Below are positions 25,879-34,012 of a stretch of DNA of 46,921 bases, in pieces. Position 1 is the first letter of the stretch. Every line of letters begins with the position of its first letter. The notes under the pieces are model-generated. The model saw only the letters and a program-made list of their open reading frames with translations. It was not told the origin of the DNA and ran no database searches. Source of the DNA: Lentisphaerota bacterium (GTDB lineage: Bacteria > Verrucomicrobiota > Kiritimatiellia > RFP12 > UBA1067). The stretch lies in NCBI GenBank assembly GCA_015061665.1, contig SUWC01000017.1, positions 1 through 46,921 on the forward strand, in the 5' to 3' direction. A program made the translations under genes and the position numbers.

Positions 25879-26256
25879 ATGAATACGCCAGGCGCATTAA
25901 AGTGGCCGTTGCGGCCGCTGGTTGCGCTTGGCGTATTGTTTTTGCTTTTTCTCTACAGGAACTTCGATCCTGACGGCAATTCCTTCTTCCCCGGCTGCCT
26001 TTGGCGCAGGCTCACCGGGCTTGAATGTGCTGGGTGCGGCATTCAACGCGCCCTGCATGCGGTCCTGAACGGACACTTCAAGACGGCTTTCTTCCTTAAC
26101 GCGTACGCGTTTGTCGTGTGCCCCGTATGGCTGATATGGTACTGCGTGCCGAGGCTGCGCCGAAATGCGGTCTTTTTCTACTCCCTTGCCGCAAGCGTTC
26201 CGCTGTACATTGTCGCTCGCAACGTTTTGAACCATTTTTACCACATTCACATTTGA
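25879..26256 (+). CDS. DUF2752 membrane protein
   Basis: This 125-residue protein has about three hydrophobic helices and the DUF2752 hallmark ECAGCGIQRALHAVLNGHF (Cys-x2-Cys-Gly-x3-Arg followed by a Gly-rich turn). It starts 25 bases after the TM2 gene; a GTG at 25876 is an alternative start. The function of the family is unknown, though the CxxCG motif suggests metal or redox chemistry near the membrane. Confidence 0.85.
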   Translation: MNTPGALKWPLRPLVALGVLFLLFLYRNFDPDGNSFFPGCLWRRLTGLECAGCGIQRALHAVLNGHFKTAFFLNAYAFVVCPVWLIWYCVPRLRRNAVFFYSLAASVPLYIVARNVLNHFYHIHI

Positions 26257-26262
26257 CCACCT

Positions 26263-27081
26263 ATGCAAAAGAAAGCCGCCGTCGTAAATGACTTCTCGAG
26301 TTTCGGACGCTGCTCGCTTGCAGTGACGATTCCGATCCTCTCCGCAATGAAGGTGCAGTGCTGTCCGGTTCCCACCGCAATTTTCACAAACCACACGGGC
26401 TACCCGTCCTTTTCATGGACGGACTACACCGACCACATGGACGACTATATCCGCGAGTGGAAGAAAATCGGGCTCCGCTTCGACGCTGTCCAGACCGGCT
26501 TTCTCGGCTCCAAGGCGCAGATCGACTTCGTCTTCCGGTTTCTCGACGCCTTCCGCGACGAAGGCACTATTGTCGCCATAGACCCGGTGATGGGCGACTA
26601 CGGCCGCCTTTATTCAACATACAGCAGGGAGCTCGCTGAATCGATGCGCAGATTCCTCGCAGTTGCCGACATCCTCACGCCGAACCTTACCGAGGCCTGC
26701 GTTCTCGCAGGGACGGAGTACGATCCCGGGATTTCCGACAGCGGGCTGGAACATCTTGCACGCTCGCTTTCCGAGCCGAACGGCGCCAAGGTCGCAATAA
26801 CAGGACTCCAGCGCAACGGCGACATAGTCAATTTCGTGTACGAGCACGGCAAGGCGCCGCACCTTCATGCGGAGCCCAAGATCGGCGAGGACCGCAGCGG
26901 GACGGGCGACGTATTTTCCTCCGTGATTCTCGGCGATGCGGTGAACGGAGTGCCGTTCGACGAGTCCGTCGTCAAGGCGGGCTCTTTCGTCGCACGCGCC
27001 GTGCGTCGTTCGGTGGAGATGGATATACCGGTGCGCGACGGACTCGCCTTTGAGGAAGTCCTCGGCGATCTCATTTGCTGA
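26263..27081 (+). CDS. pdxY: Pyridoxal/pyridoxamine kinase (PdxK/PdxY type)
   Basis: This 272-residue ribokinase-fold enzyme phosphorylates B6 vitamers to make pyridoxal phosphate. Family segments are NDFSSFGRCSLAVTIPILSAM (substrate region), the Asn/His-rich NHTGYPSF, VAIDPVMGDYGRLY, LTPNLTEA, and the ATP/catalytic loop DRSGTGDVFSS with the catalytic Asp. The product would serve PLP enzymes such as NspC. No Shine-Dalgarno is obvious before the ATG; it starts six bases after the DUF2752 stop. Confidence 0.85.
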   Translation: MQKKAAVVNDFSSFGRCSLAVTIPILSAMKVQCCPVPTAIFTNHTGYPSFSWTDYTDHMDDYIREWKKIGLRFDAVQTGFLGSKAQIDFVFRFLDAFRDEGTIVAIDPVMGDYGRLYSTYSRELAESMRRFLAVADILTPNLTEACVLAGTEYDPGISDSGLEHLARSLSEPNGAKVAITGLQRNGDIVNFVYEHGKAPHLHAEPKIGEDRSGTGDVFSSVILGDAVNGVPFDESVVKAGSFVARAVRRSVEMDIPVRDGLAFEEVLGDLIC

Positions 27082-27101
27082 AAACAGAACGGAGGTATGC
27101 A

Positions 27102-28241
27102 ATGGCCGGTTTGAACGAGACACCCAAAGGCGACAGGACGCACATAGCGTTCTTCGGACTTCGGAATGCAGGCAAGTCGACGCTTGTCAACGCGCTTACG
27201 GGACAGAGCATCGCAATCGTAAACGAACGGCCAGGGACCACTACGGACCCGGTCTCCAAGGCTATGGAGATACTGCCGCTCGGTCCTTGCCTGCTGACCG
27301 ACACGGCCGGTCTCGACGACGACGAAGGCGAACTCGGCCGCCAGCGCGTGGAAAAGACGCTTGGAGTTCTCGCCACGGCCGATGTGGCTGTCTGGGTCGT
27401 GTCGGGCGCGGACGAAGCTTCCGAACGCGGGCGCGAATGCCGCCGCAAATTTCTTGAAGAGTGCAAAAGACGCAATGTCGTCGTTCTGGACTTCAAGAGG
27501 GGCGATTCTGTCGAAGACCTGAAGTCCCGTATCGCGTCGCTTGGCTCCGAGATCGACAAGCCCCATCCCCTTGTCTCGGATCTTGTCGAAAAGGGCGATG
27601 TCGTTGTGTGTGTGTGTCCGATTGACTCCGCCGCGCCGAAGGGCCGTCTTATCCTTCCGCAGCAGCAAGTCGTGCGCGAGCTTCTGGACGCCGGCGCGAC
27701 AGCCGTGGTCTGCCGCGAGACGGAGCTTGCCGAAACACTGCCGAAACTGAAGTCCGTCAAGTTCGTCGTCACCGATTCGCAGGCTTTTGGCGTCGTCTCG
27801 AAGGTCGTGCCTCCCGAAATCCCCCTTACGTCTTTCTCCATCGTCTTCGCGCGCGCAAAAGGCGATCTGCGCGTCTTCTGCAGCGGCGTTTCCGCCCTTG
27901 CGTCGCTCAAGGACGGAGACCGCGTTCTGATTTCGGAAGGCTGCACGCATCGCAGGCAGTGCGGCGACATCGGGACGGTCAAGCTCCCCAGGTGGATTTC
28001 GCAGTTCGCGAAGTGTGACGGACTCGTCTTCGAATGGACTTCGGGCGGCGCGTTTCCGTCCGACCTCTCGCCGTATGCGGCCGTCGTCCACTGCGGAGGC
28101 TGCATGCTCGCGCGCCGCGTGGTGCAGGACCGCATAGCGCAGTGCGTCGCGGCGGGCGTTCCAATCGTCAACTACGGAGTCGCGATTGCCGCGTGCCACG
28201 GCATTGTCGCCTCTCCTGAGACGTGCATGGTCCGCCGCTAG
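27102..28241 (+). CDS. hydF: [FeFe]-hydrogenase maturation GTPase HydF
   Basis: This 379-residue GTPase is the scaffold on which the 2Fe subcluster is assembled and from which it is delivered to [FeFe] hydrogenase. The Era-like G domain has G1 GLRNAGKST (19-27), ERPGTTTDPV and DTAGLDD. The C-terminal Fe-S site C281-x-H283...H330-C331-x2-C334 is intact. The ATG at 27102 follows GGAGG. It shows that the host makes [FeFe] hydrogenase, although hydE, hydG and hydA are not in the window. It converges on the minus-strand surface protein with a 12-base gap. Confidence 0.93.
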   Translation: MAGLNETPKGDRTHIAFFGLRNAGKSTLVNALTGQSIAIVNERPGTTTDPVSKAMEILPLGPCLLTDTAGLDDDEGELGRQRVEKTLGVLATADVAVWVVSGADEASERGRECRRKFLEECKRRNVVVLDFKRGDSVEDLKSRIASLGSEIDKPHPLVSDLVEKGDVVVCVCPIDSAAPKGRLILPQQQVVRELLDAGATAVVCRETELAETLPKLKSVKFVVTDSQAFGVVSKVVPPEIPLTSFSIVFARAKGDLRVFCSGVSALASLKDGDRVLISEGCTHRRQCGDIGTVKLPRWISQFAKCDGLVFEWTSGGAFPSDLSPYAAVVHCGGCMLARRVVQDRIAQCVAAGVPIVNYGVAIAACHGIVASPETCMVRR

Positions 28242-28253
28242 GCGTATTCGGCG

Positions 28254-31200
28254 TCAAGGTCCGTAAAGGCCGGGGGAAGTCCAGTATATCGAGTACGACC
28301 AGGCGTTGTCCTGCCACTGGGGCCGTATTTCGTTGCAGATGCAGTCGGCGTTGCCTCCGCCGTATTGAATGAAGATCGGCAGATACAGCTTGCCAGAGTT
28401 CGCGTCGCGGACGACTTGAGCGGAGGCGGATGCCTTGTATTTCTTATTTGATATCGGATGGATAAACTCGCCCTTGACAATCACGCTGCCGTTCTTTCCG
28501 AACACGTAGGTCATGCTGTCGTCGACAATGGTCTCTCCTTCCAGCCCTGCGACAGCAGGTTCCTCGGAGCCGACCGCATGGTAGCAGTTGAACGAATAGT
28601 ATGATTTCTTGCCGACGCTGAAGCTGAACGACGCGCCTCGGTCGTCCGTAAGATACACATCGAAGGAGACTGTCTTCTTGTTGACCTTCCCGCTGACCTT
28701 TGTGGCGTATCCGCCGTCGATTTCCTTCAGTCCGTTCCCTATGAATGCGAACTTTGTGTTTATTGTCGGGTCTGTGAACGAAAGGCTGACCTTGCCGGCC
28801 GAGGAGACGGTAACCGTGATGCGTCCGATGACCAGGTCGTCATCCCACGTTGGGTCGACCAAAACGGCCGATCCGTAGTATGATCCCGTTACTTCCTCCG
28901 GAAGCGGGTCGACCACAAACGTCGCGGACGCCTGCGTTGTGGACTTGCCCTTTGCGAACGTGAAGAACACGGTGTACGTTCCGGGCGCGGCGATGCCGGA
29001 AACCCTGCCGTTTGCGTATGTCCATCCCGAGGGCAGTCCAGTGACCTTGGAGAGCTTCCATCCGTTGATCGCGCTTATGCCCAGGTCGTCGAAGGTGAAG
29101 GACTCCTTTATGCCGCCTTCGAATTCGTAGGGATCGAACGTCGCCGTTTCAAGTCCTTCCACGGCGCCCCTGTCCACCGCGTCGGTCTTGTTCGGGGCGA
29201 CTATGACGAGCTTCACGGTGTTCGACTTTTTCCCCGAGCGGTTCGTCGCGCTGAGCTTTACGTTCCACGAACCAGGCTTAAGCTTCGATTTGTCCGTTAC
29301 CTTGAGGACATAATGCGTGCCGTATTCCTCGTTGTCCTCGACAAGTTGCAGCCCGATGCCGGCGGGGAGGTTCGCGGTCTTGAGGGTGGCGAACGAGAGC
29401 GAGCCCGTCACCCAGACGGGGATTTCGAGGTCTGGCTCTTCCTCGATAAGCCACGACTGTATGTCGGATCCAAGCGAGACCGAAGGCGCGGCGGAGTCCG
29501 AGCTCGACTTTGCGAACACCGCTGTAAGCGTGAGGTTCCCCGGCGGGATCTTGAGCGAGAGCGGCGCTGCTCGGCGCTGCTTCGCGTAATTGGTCCAGAG
29601 CATTTCGTACCCTGGTTCGTTAATCTCGGACAGCTCGGAGCTGTCCCACCTGACGAATACGTAGCCCTTGTTCGGCGTCGGCGTGAACTTGACGGTCGAG
29701 CCGCAGTCGTACGAGCCGGATTTCGCCGCCTTGCCGCCAGCCGTCGCCTTGACGGTGATTTTGTACTTCTTCGGCTTCCACTGGGCGTAGTATGTGACGT
29801 CCTTCGACACGGTCGTGTTCACGCCGATTTTAGACCCCTTTGCCTTCGCCGTGTACCATCCGAGGAAATCGTAGCCCTTCCGCGCCGGTACGGGGAGCCC
29901 GCTTGGGAACGCGGACCATATCGCGTCCAGATACGGAACCTGAATTTCTTCCGGTTCGTCCATCGACCCGCCGCAGAGATTGAACGTGGCGGTGTATTCC
30001 GCATTCAGCTTCGCGCCGGAAGTCAATCTGCCGGAAATCCACGACATGGTCTCCATGTCCGATATGGTCAGGCTCTTGAGCTTGCGGCTGTACCCGACGA
30101 CGGTCTCCCAGTCCCACTCATATCCGGATGCGGTCGACGGCACGTTGAGTCGTGCGAGCGGACATCCCAAGAAGACGAAGTCTCCGAGCTGTTCGCAGCC
30201 TTCGGAAAAGGTGGCGCGGGTGAGCTTTGCGCAGTTTTCAAACGCCTCGTCGCGGACTATTCTGACAGACCCCGGGATGTTTACGGACGTAATCGTCTTG
30301 TTGTTGCGGAAAACCTCGTCGTCGATGATGCGCACGCTTGAGGGAATCGTGATGGCTCCGCCTTTGCCGGTGTAGTGGTATAGAACGCCGTTTACGACGA
30401 CAAACCCGTTCTTCGCGAGGCCCGAGCATCCGCTGAACGAGAATTTGCCCATGTCGACGCTTTCGCCGGCTACAATTGTGACGGAATTCAGAGCCGTGCA
30501 GCCGCCGAACGCGTTGTAGCCGATCTTGTTGACGGACTCTGGGATCGAGACAGACGTGATCTTCGTGTTCTTCTTGAACGCGCCGCGTCCGATTCCGGTC
30601 ACCGTGTATCCGTCGATTCGCTCGGGAATCGTCGCCGCGCCTTTTATGTTGCTTCCGCCGGTGATAACGATTCCCTCGCCGTAGTCAGGCTCAAATTCGC
30701 CGTCTTCGGCATCTCCCCAGTTGTAAATTTCGCGGGAAACGTATTTGAACGTCGGCTCTCCGGGGATTCCGCCCACGACATTGCCGTACAGGAACGGGGC
30801 TGCATTGAAGAAGAAGTCGCGCCATGCCTCCACGGAATACACGGAAACGCGGATTTCCCCGGTGTAGTCGGAAAGCGGCGACTTCCAGAGCTCGACCGGC
30901 GGATTCCCCAGGAAGGTTATCGACTTTGTCTTGTTGCTGAATACGCGCGCCGAGGAGGCGCATCCGTTCTCTTCGTCGCCGATTTGAGTGACGGTTGCGG
31001 GAATAGTGACGGATTCTGCGCGACCGTCGGTAAAAGACCACGAGGCGATAGTCTTGACTCCCGACGGCACGGTCACCGCCTTAAGCGCGGGAGGCGCGTA
31101 GAGGAACGTCTTGCCGTCCTTGGAAAGAACGCAGCCGCCAGATGACTTGAAGTACGGGTTTTTCGAGTCCACCGTCACTTTGGTGCACTTTGCCGCGGTG

Positions 31201-32036
31201 TAGAGATCAACGTCGCGGACGCTGGCGGGGATCGTTATGGCGGTAAGTCCCGCGGGCGCGTACGCTATGGAATTGTCTTCCTTGTCGATGAGCAGGTTGT
31301 TCACCGATTTGACGGCTGGGTTCTTGGGGTCCACCGTGATTGTCTTCAGGCTTGTGCAGGTGTCGTATCCGAACGCGTCAGCCCATCCGTCGGCTGTCTC
31401 TACGACGCTGGCGGGAAGCGTGACGCTAGTGAGCTTCCTGCAGCCTGCCATAAGTCCCTGCGGAAGCGTCGCCACTCCGTTCGGAATCGCAAGCGTCTTC
31501 GCTGCGCGCGAGACCGTGAACAGCCTTTTCTTGTTCTTAGAAAGAAGCATGGATCCGGAGTAGACGAACGACTTGTTTCCAGAGTCGAGGGAGATCGAAG
31601 TCAGGCTGACGCACTCCGTGAACGCATTCTCCCCGATTCCCGTAACACTTGCCGGAATCACCACTTTGGCGAGCTTCTCGCACCAGGCGAACGCAAAGTC
31701 CCCGATTTCGGTTACGCCGTTTGGGATGGTAATCGACGTAATCAAGGCGCAATCATCGAATGCGCTCTCGCCGATGCCGCGGACCGGGCATCCGCCTAGA
31801 CGCGTCGGAACCTTGACAGCGCCGGACGTGTCCTCCGGAACGGCGCTGACGGCTGCATAATAGTCGCCGAACCCGTCGTTCCGCAGTTCGCGGTCGCCGA
31901 CGATCGCCGCGCCGTTCTCGACGTGGTATGTCCATTCTATGCCGTTTACGTTTTCAGTGTAGGCCAGCACTTGGGTGACTGCCGCGACCAACACCGAGAA
32001 AAGCGCTGGGCGGACGGCTTTTGTCGAGCTTATCAT
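28254..32036 (-). CDS. BspA-like leucine-rich-repeat surface protein with InlB-type repeats
   Basis: This 1260-residue secreted protein has a signal peptide (cleavage near A25). From about 40 to 670 it carries many LRR_5 (BspA, Treponema-type) repeats such as ITIPNGVTEIGDFAFAWC and VVIPASVTGIGENAFTEC. Next comes an InlB B-repeat (about 690-765: FNLCGG...GYDFLGWYT...VTYYAQWKPK) and a divergent copy (YKITVKATAGGKA...GYVFVRWDS). Immunoglobulin-like or putative-Ig repeats follow (LPAGIGLQLVEDN...). Such proteins bind host or plant surfaces, or each other. No sorting motif is visible at the C-terminus. It is transcribed alone on the minus strand. Confidence 0.88.
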   Translation of the reverse strand: MISSTKAVRPALFSVLVAAVTQVLAYTENVNGIEWTYHVENGAAIVGDRELRNDGFGDYYAAVSAVPEDTSGAVKVPTRLGGCPVRGIGESAFDDCALITSITIPNGVTEIGDFAFAWCEKLAKVVIPASVTGIGENAFTECVSLTSISLDSGNKSFVYSGSMLLSKNKKRLFTVSRAAKTLAIPNGVATLPQGLMAGCRKLTSVTLPASVVETADGWADAFGYDTCTSLKTITVDPKNPAVKSVNNLLIDKEDNSIAYAPAGLTAITIPASVRDVDLYTAAKCTKVTVDSKNPYFKSSGGCVLSKDGKTFLYAPPALKAVTVPSGVKTIASWSFTDGRAESVTIPATVTQIGDEENGCASSARVFSNKTKSITFLGNPPVELWKSPLSDYTGEIRVSVYSVEAWRDFFFNAAPFLYGNVVGGIPGEPTFKYVSREIYNWGDAEDGEFEPDYGEGIVITGGSNIKGAATIPERIDGYTVTGIGRGAFKKNTKITSVSIPESVNKIGYNAFGGCTALNSVTIVAGESVDMGKFSFSGCSGLAKNGFVVVNGVLYHYTGKGGAITIPSSVRIIDDEVFRNNKTITSVNIPGSVRIVRDEAFENCAKLTRATFSEGCEQLGDFVFLGCPLARLNVPSTASGYEWDWETVVGYSRKLKSLTISDMETMSWISGRLTSGAKLNAEYTATFNLCGGSMDEPEEIQVPYLDAIWSAFPSGLPVPARKGYDFLGWYTAKAKGSKIGVNTTVSKDVTYYAQWKPKKYKITVKATAGGKAAKSGSYDCGSTVKFTPTPNKGYVFVRWDSSELSEINEPGYEMLWTNYAKQRRAAPLSLKIPPGNLTLTAVFAKSSSDSAAPSVSLGSDIQSWLIEEEPDLEIPVWVTGSLSFATLKTANLPAGIGLQLVEDNEEYGTHYVLKVTDKSKLKPGSWNVKLSATNRSGKKSNTVKLVIVAPNKTDAVDRGAVEGLETATFDPYEFEGGIKESFTFDDLGISAINGWKLSKVTGLPSGWTYANGRVSGIAAPGTYTVFFTFAKGKSTTQASATFVVDPLPEEVTGSYYGSAVLVDPTWDDDLVIGRITVTVSSAGKVSLSFTDPTINTKFAFIGNGLKEIDGGYATKVSGKVNKKTVSFDVYLTDDRGASFSFSVGKKSYYSFNCYHAVGSEEPAVAGLEGETIVDDSMTYVFGKNGSVIVKGEFIHPISNKKYKASASAQVVRDANSGKLYLPIFIQYGGGNADCICNEIRPQWQDNAWSYSIYWTSPGLYGP

Positions 32037-32063
32037 TTTTCTGCTCCTCTTTTTCTGCTCCTC
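32037..32063 (-). promoter_or_regulatory. Tandemly duplicated ribosome binding site
   Basis: On the minus strand GAGGAGCAGAAAA occurs twice with one A between, ending at the ATG of the surface protein gene. Each copy has a strong GAGGAG Shine-Dalgarno; the one nearer the ATG has the usable spacing. Confidence 0.7.
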
Positions 32064-32085
32064 ATTGATTTCCTCTTACAAAGTT

Positions 32086-32094
32086 ATTATACCA
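32086..32094 (-). promoter_or_regulatory. Extended -10 promoter of the BspA-like gene
   Basis: TG-G-TATAAT on the minus strand lies about 50 bases before the start codon. The -35 region is weak. It is back-to-back with the kdgK promoter about 45 bases away. Confidence 0.5.
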
Positions 32095-32133
32095 AAAAAC
32101 TACCTTTTAGGGTATGGCCTGGCAAGTCGGTTT

Positions 32134-32144
32134 TGTGGTAAAAT
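32134..32144 (+). promoter_or_regulatory. Extended -10 promoter of the uronate operon
   Basis: TGTGG-TAAAAT lies 50 bases before the kinase ATG. A normal leader with TAGGAG follows. The -35 is not clear. Confidence 0.5.
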
Positions 32145-32194
32145 ATAAGGCAATTGGCAAGTAGCCTTTTCAGATATTCAAAATAGGAGTCAAA

Positions 32195-33295
32195 ATGGAA
32201 GGTCTTAATGTAAAGCCCGCCGGTTCCTGCATGTGGGACGCGGCGTCCCTCGGAGAAATAATGCTCAGGCTCGATCCGGGCGACGGGCGTATCCACACCG
32301 CCCGCGAGTTCAGGGCGTGGGAAGGAGGCGGCGAATACAACGTCGTGCGCGGACTCCGTCGTTGCTTCGGCCTCAAGACGACCGCCGTCACCGCGTTTGC
32401 AGACAATCCCGTCGGGCGTCTCGTCGAGGACTTCATGCTTCAGGGCGGCGTAGACGTCTCGCACGTCAAGTGGGTGCCATACGACGGCATCGGGCGCACG
32501 GTCCGCAACGGGCTCAACTTCGTCGAGCGCGGCTACGGATGCCGCGGAGCCCGCTCCTGCGCCGACCGCGGCCTCACGGCCGTCAGCCAGCTCAAGCCAG
32601 GCGACATCGACTGGGATCAGCTCTTCGGCAAGGAAGGCGTACGCTGGTTCCACACGGGCGGAATCTACGCGGCGCTGTCCGAGACGACCGCCGAGGTCGT
32701 GATCGAGGCGCTCAAGGCCGCAAAGAAGTACGGGACCGTCACTTCCTACGACCTCAACTTCCGCGCAAGCCTCTGGAAGTCCATCGGCGGCAACGCCAAG
32801 GCCCAGGCTGTAAACAAGGAGATCGCGAAGTACGTCGACGTCATGATCGGCAACGAGGAGGACTTCACCGCGGCCCTCGGCATCGAGGTCGAAGGCGTTG
32901 ACAAGAACCTCACGACGCTCCCGATCGACGGCTTCCGCAAGATGATCGAGAAGGCCGTTTCGATCTACCCCAACTTCAAGGCCGTGGCGACGACGCTCCG
33001 CAGCGTGAAGTCCGCCACCATCAACGACTGGTCCGCGATATGCTGGTACAAGGGCGAGCTCAAGCAGTCCATCCAGCGTCCCGGACTCGAGATCTACGAC
33101 CGCGTCGGAGGAGGCGACTCCTTTGCTTCCGGTCTCATCTACGGCTTCATGACGTTCGACGACGCCGAGAAGGCCGTGAACTACGGCGCGGCGCACGGTG
33201 CGCTCGCGATGACGACTCCCGGCGACACCTCGATGGCCACTAAGGCCGATGTCGAGAAGCTCGTCGGAGGCGGCAGTGCTCGCGTCGACAGGTAA
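32195..33295 (+). CDS. kdgK: PfkB-family sugar kinase, probably 2-keto-3-deoxygluconate kinase
   Basis: This 366-residue ribokinase-family protein has the N-terminal LGEIMLRLDPGDGRIHTAREFRAWEGGGEYNVVRGLRR (sugar site), SYDLNFRASLW, NEEDF, and the catalytic loop DRVGGGDSFASG. It would phosphorylate KDG to KDPG, the step before the aldolase encoded 57 bases downstream. Gene order (kinase, KDPG aldolase, hexuronate-type transporter) supports that substrate; sequence alone fits several PfkB sugars. TAGGAG precedes the ATG. Confidence 0.85.
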   Translation: MEGLNVKPAGSCMWDAASLGEIMLRLDPGDGRIHTAREFRAWEGGGEYNVVRGLRRCFGLKTTAVTAFADNPVGRLVEDFMLQGGVDVSHVKWVPYDGIGRTVRNGLNFVERGYGCRGARSCADRGLTAVSQLKPGDIDWDQLFGKEGVRWFHTGGIYAALSETTAEVVIEALKAAKKYGTVTSYDLNFRASLWKSIGGNAKAQAVNKEIAKYVDVMIGNEEDFTAALGIEVEGVDKNLTTLPIDGFRKMIEKAVSIYPNFKAVATTLRSVKSATINDWSAICWYKGELKQSIQRPGLEIYDRVGGGDSFASGLIYGFMTFDDAEKAVNYGAAHGALAMTTPGDTSMATKADVEKLVGGGSARVDR

Positions 33296-33310
33296 CAGTC
33301 ACCTGTCTTT
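33287..33310 (+). terminator. Hairpin overlapping the kinase stop codon
   Basis: GACAGGT (33287-33293) and ACCTGTC (33301-33307) form a perfect 7-bp stem with a 7-base loop, followed by TTT. With so few T it is more likely a partial terminator or mRNA stabiliser inside the operon than a full stop. Confidence 0.4.
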
Positions 33311-33312
33311 GC

Positions 33313-33347
33313 CAACTAACAACTAGCAACTAGAAACTAGCGACTAA
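33313..33347 (+). repeat. Five tandem heptamers before the aldolase gene
   Basis: CAACTAA, CAACTAG, CAACTAG, AAACTAG and CGACTAA run end to end at a 7-base period, ending five bases before the aldolase ATG. No Shine-Dalgarno is present in this leader. Confidence 0.85.
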
Positions 33348-33352
33348 ATATT

Positions 33353-33994
33353 ATGGACATGATAAAGACGCTCGGCGACGCGGGAATCATCCCCGTCATC
33401 GTAATTGAAGACATCGAAAAGGCCGTTCCCCTCGCGAACGCGCTTGTGAAGGGCGGGCTTCCTGTCCTCGAAGTGACGTTCCGCACCTCGTGCGCTGCCG
33501 AGGCGATCGCGAAGATCAAGGCCGAGGTTCCCGGCGCGATTCTTATCGCCGGAACGGTCCTTACGCTGAAGCAGCTCGTCGCCGCGAAGGAGGCCGGCGC
33601 GGAGGCGTGCGTCGCCCCTGGATTCGACCCTGCGATCGTGAAGGCCGCGAACGAGCTCGGCGTTCCGTTCTGCCCCGGCGTCGCCACGGCGTCCGAACTC
33701 AGCCAGGCCCTCGCGCTCGGCTGCAAGATGGTGAAGTTCTTCCCCGCGGAGTCCGCCGGCGGAGTAAAGTACATCAAGGACCTCCTCGGCGCCTTCCGCT
33801 GGACGGGCGTGAAGTTCATGCCCACGGGCGGCGTGAAGCTCTCCAACGTAGGCGACTACCTCGCCGTCCCGGAGATCATCTGCTGCGGCGGAACGTGGAT
33901 TGCGCCGAAGGACGCGATCAAGGCCGGCGACTGGGCGGCTATCGAGAAGCTCGCTTCCGACGCCGCCAAGCTCGCGAAGGAGCTTCGTAAGTAA
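33353..33994 (+). CDS. eda: KDPG/KHG aldolase
   Basis: This 213-residue class I aldolase splits 2-keto-3-deoxy-6-phosphogluconate into pyruvate and glyceraldehyde 3-phosphate. The Schiff-base lysine is K128 in MVKFFPAE. Other family sites are GGLPVLEVTFRT (with the catalytic Glu), GTVLT, APGFDP and PTGGV. It lies between the KDG kinase and the transporter. The leader carries heptamer repeats and no ribosome site, which is odd for an in-operon gene. Confidence 0.94.
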   Translation: MDMIKTLGDAGIIPVIVIEDIEKAVPLANALVKGGLPVLEVTFRTSCAAEAIAKIKAEVPGAILIAGTVLTLKQLVAAKEAGAEACVAPGFDPAIVKAANELGVPFCPGVATASELSQALALGCKMVKFFPAESAGGVKYIKDLLGAFRWTGVKFMPTGGVKLSNVGDYLAVPEIICCGGTWIAPKDAIKAGDWAAIEKLASDAAKLAKELRK

Positions 33995-34012
33995 CTATAA
34001 TCAAGGGCCAAG

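Noticed and set aside
33313..33347. Heptamer array as a CRISPR
   Set aside because: Units are seven bases without spacers, far shorter than CRISPR repeats, and there are no cas genes.
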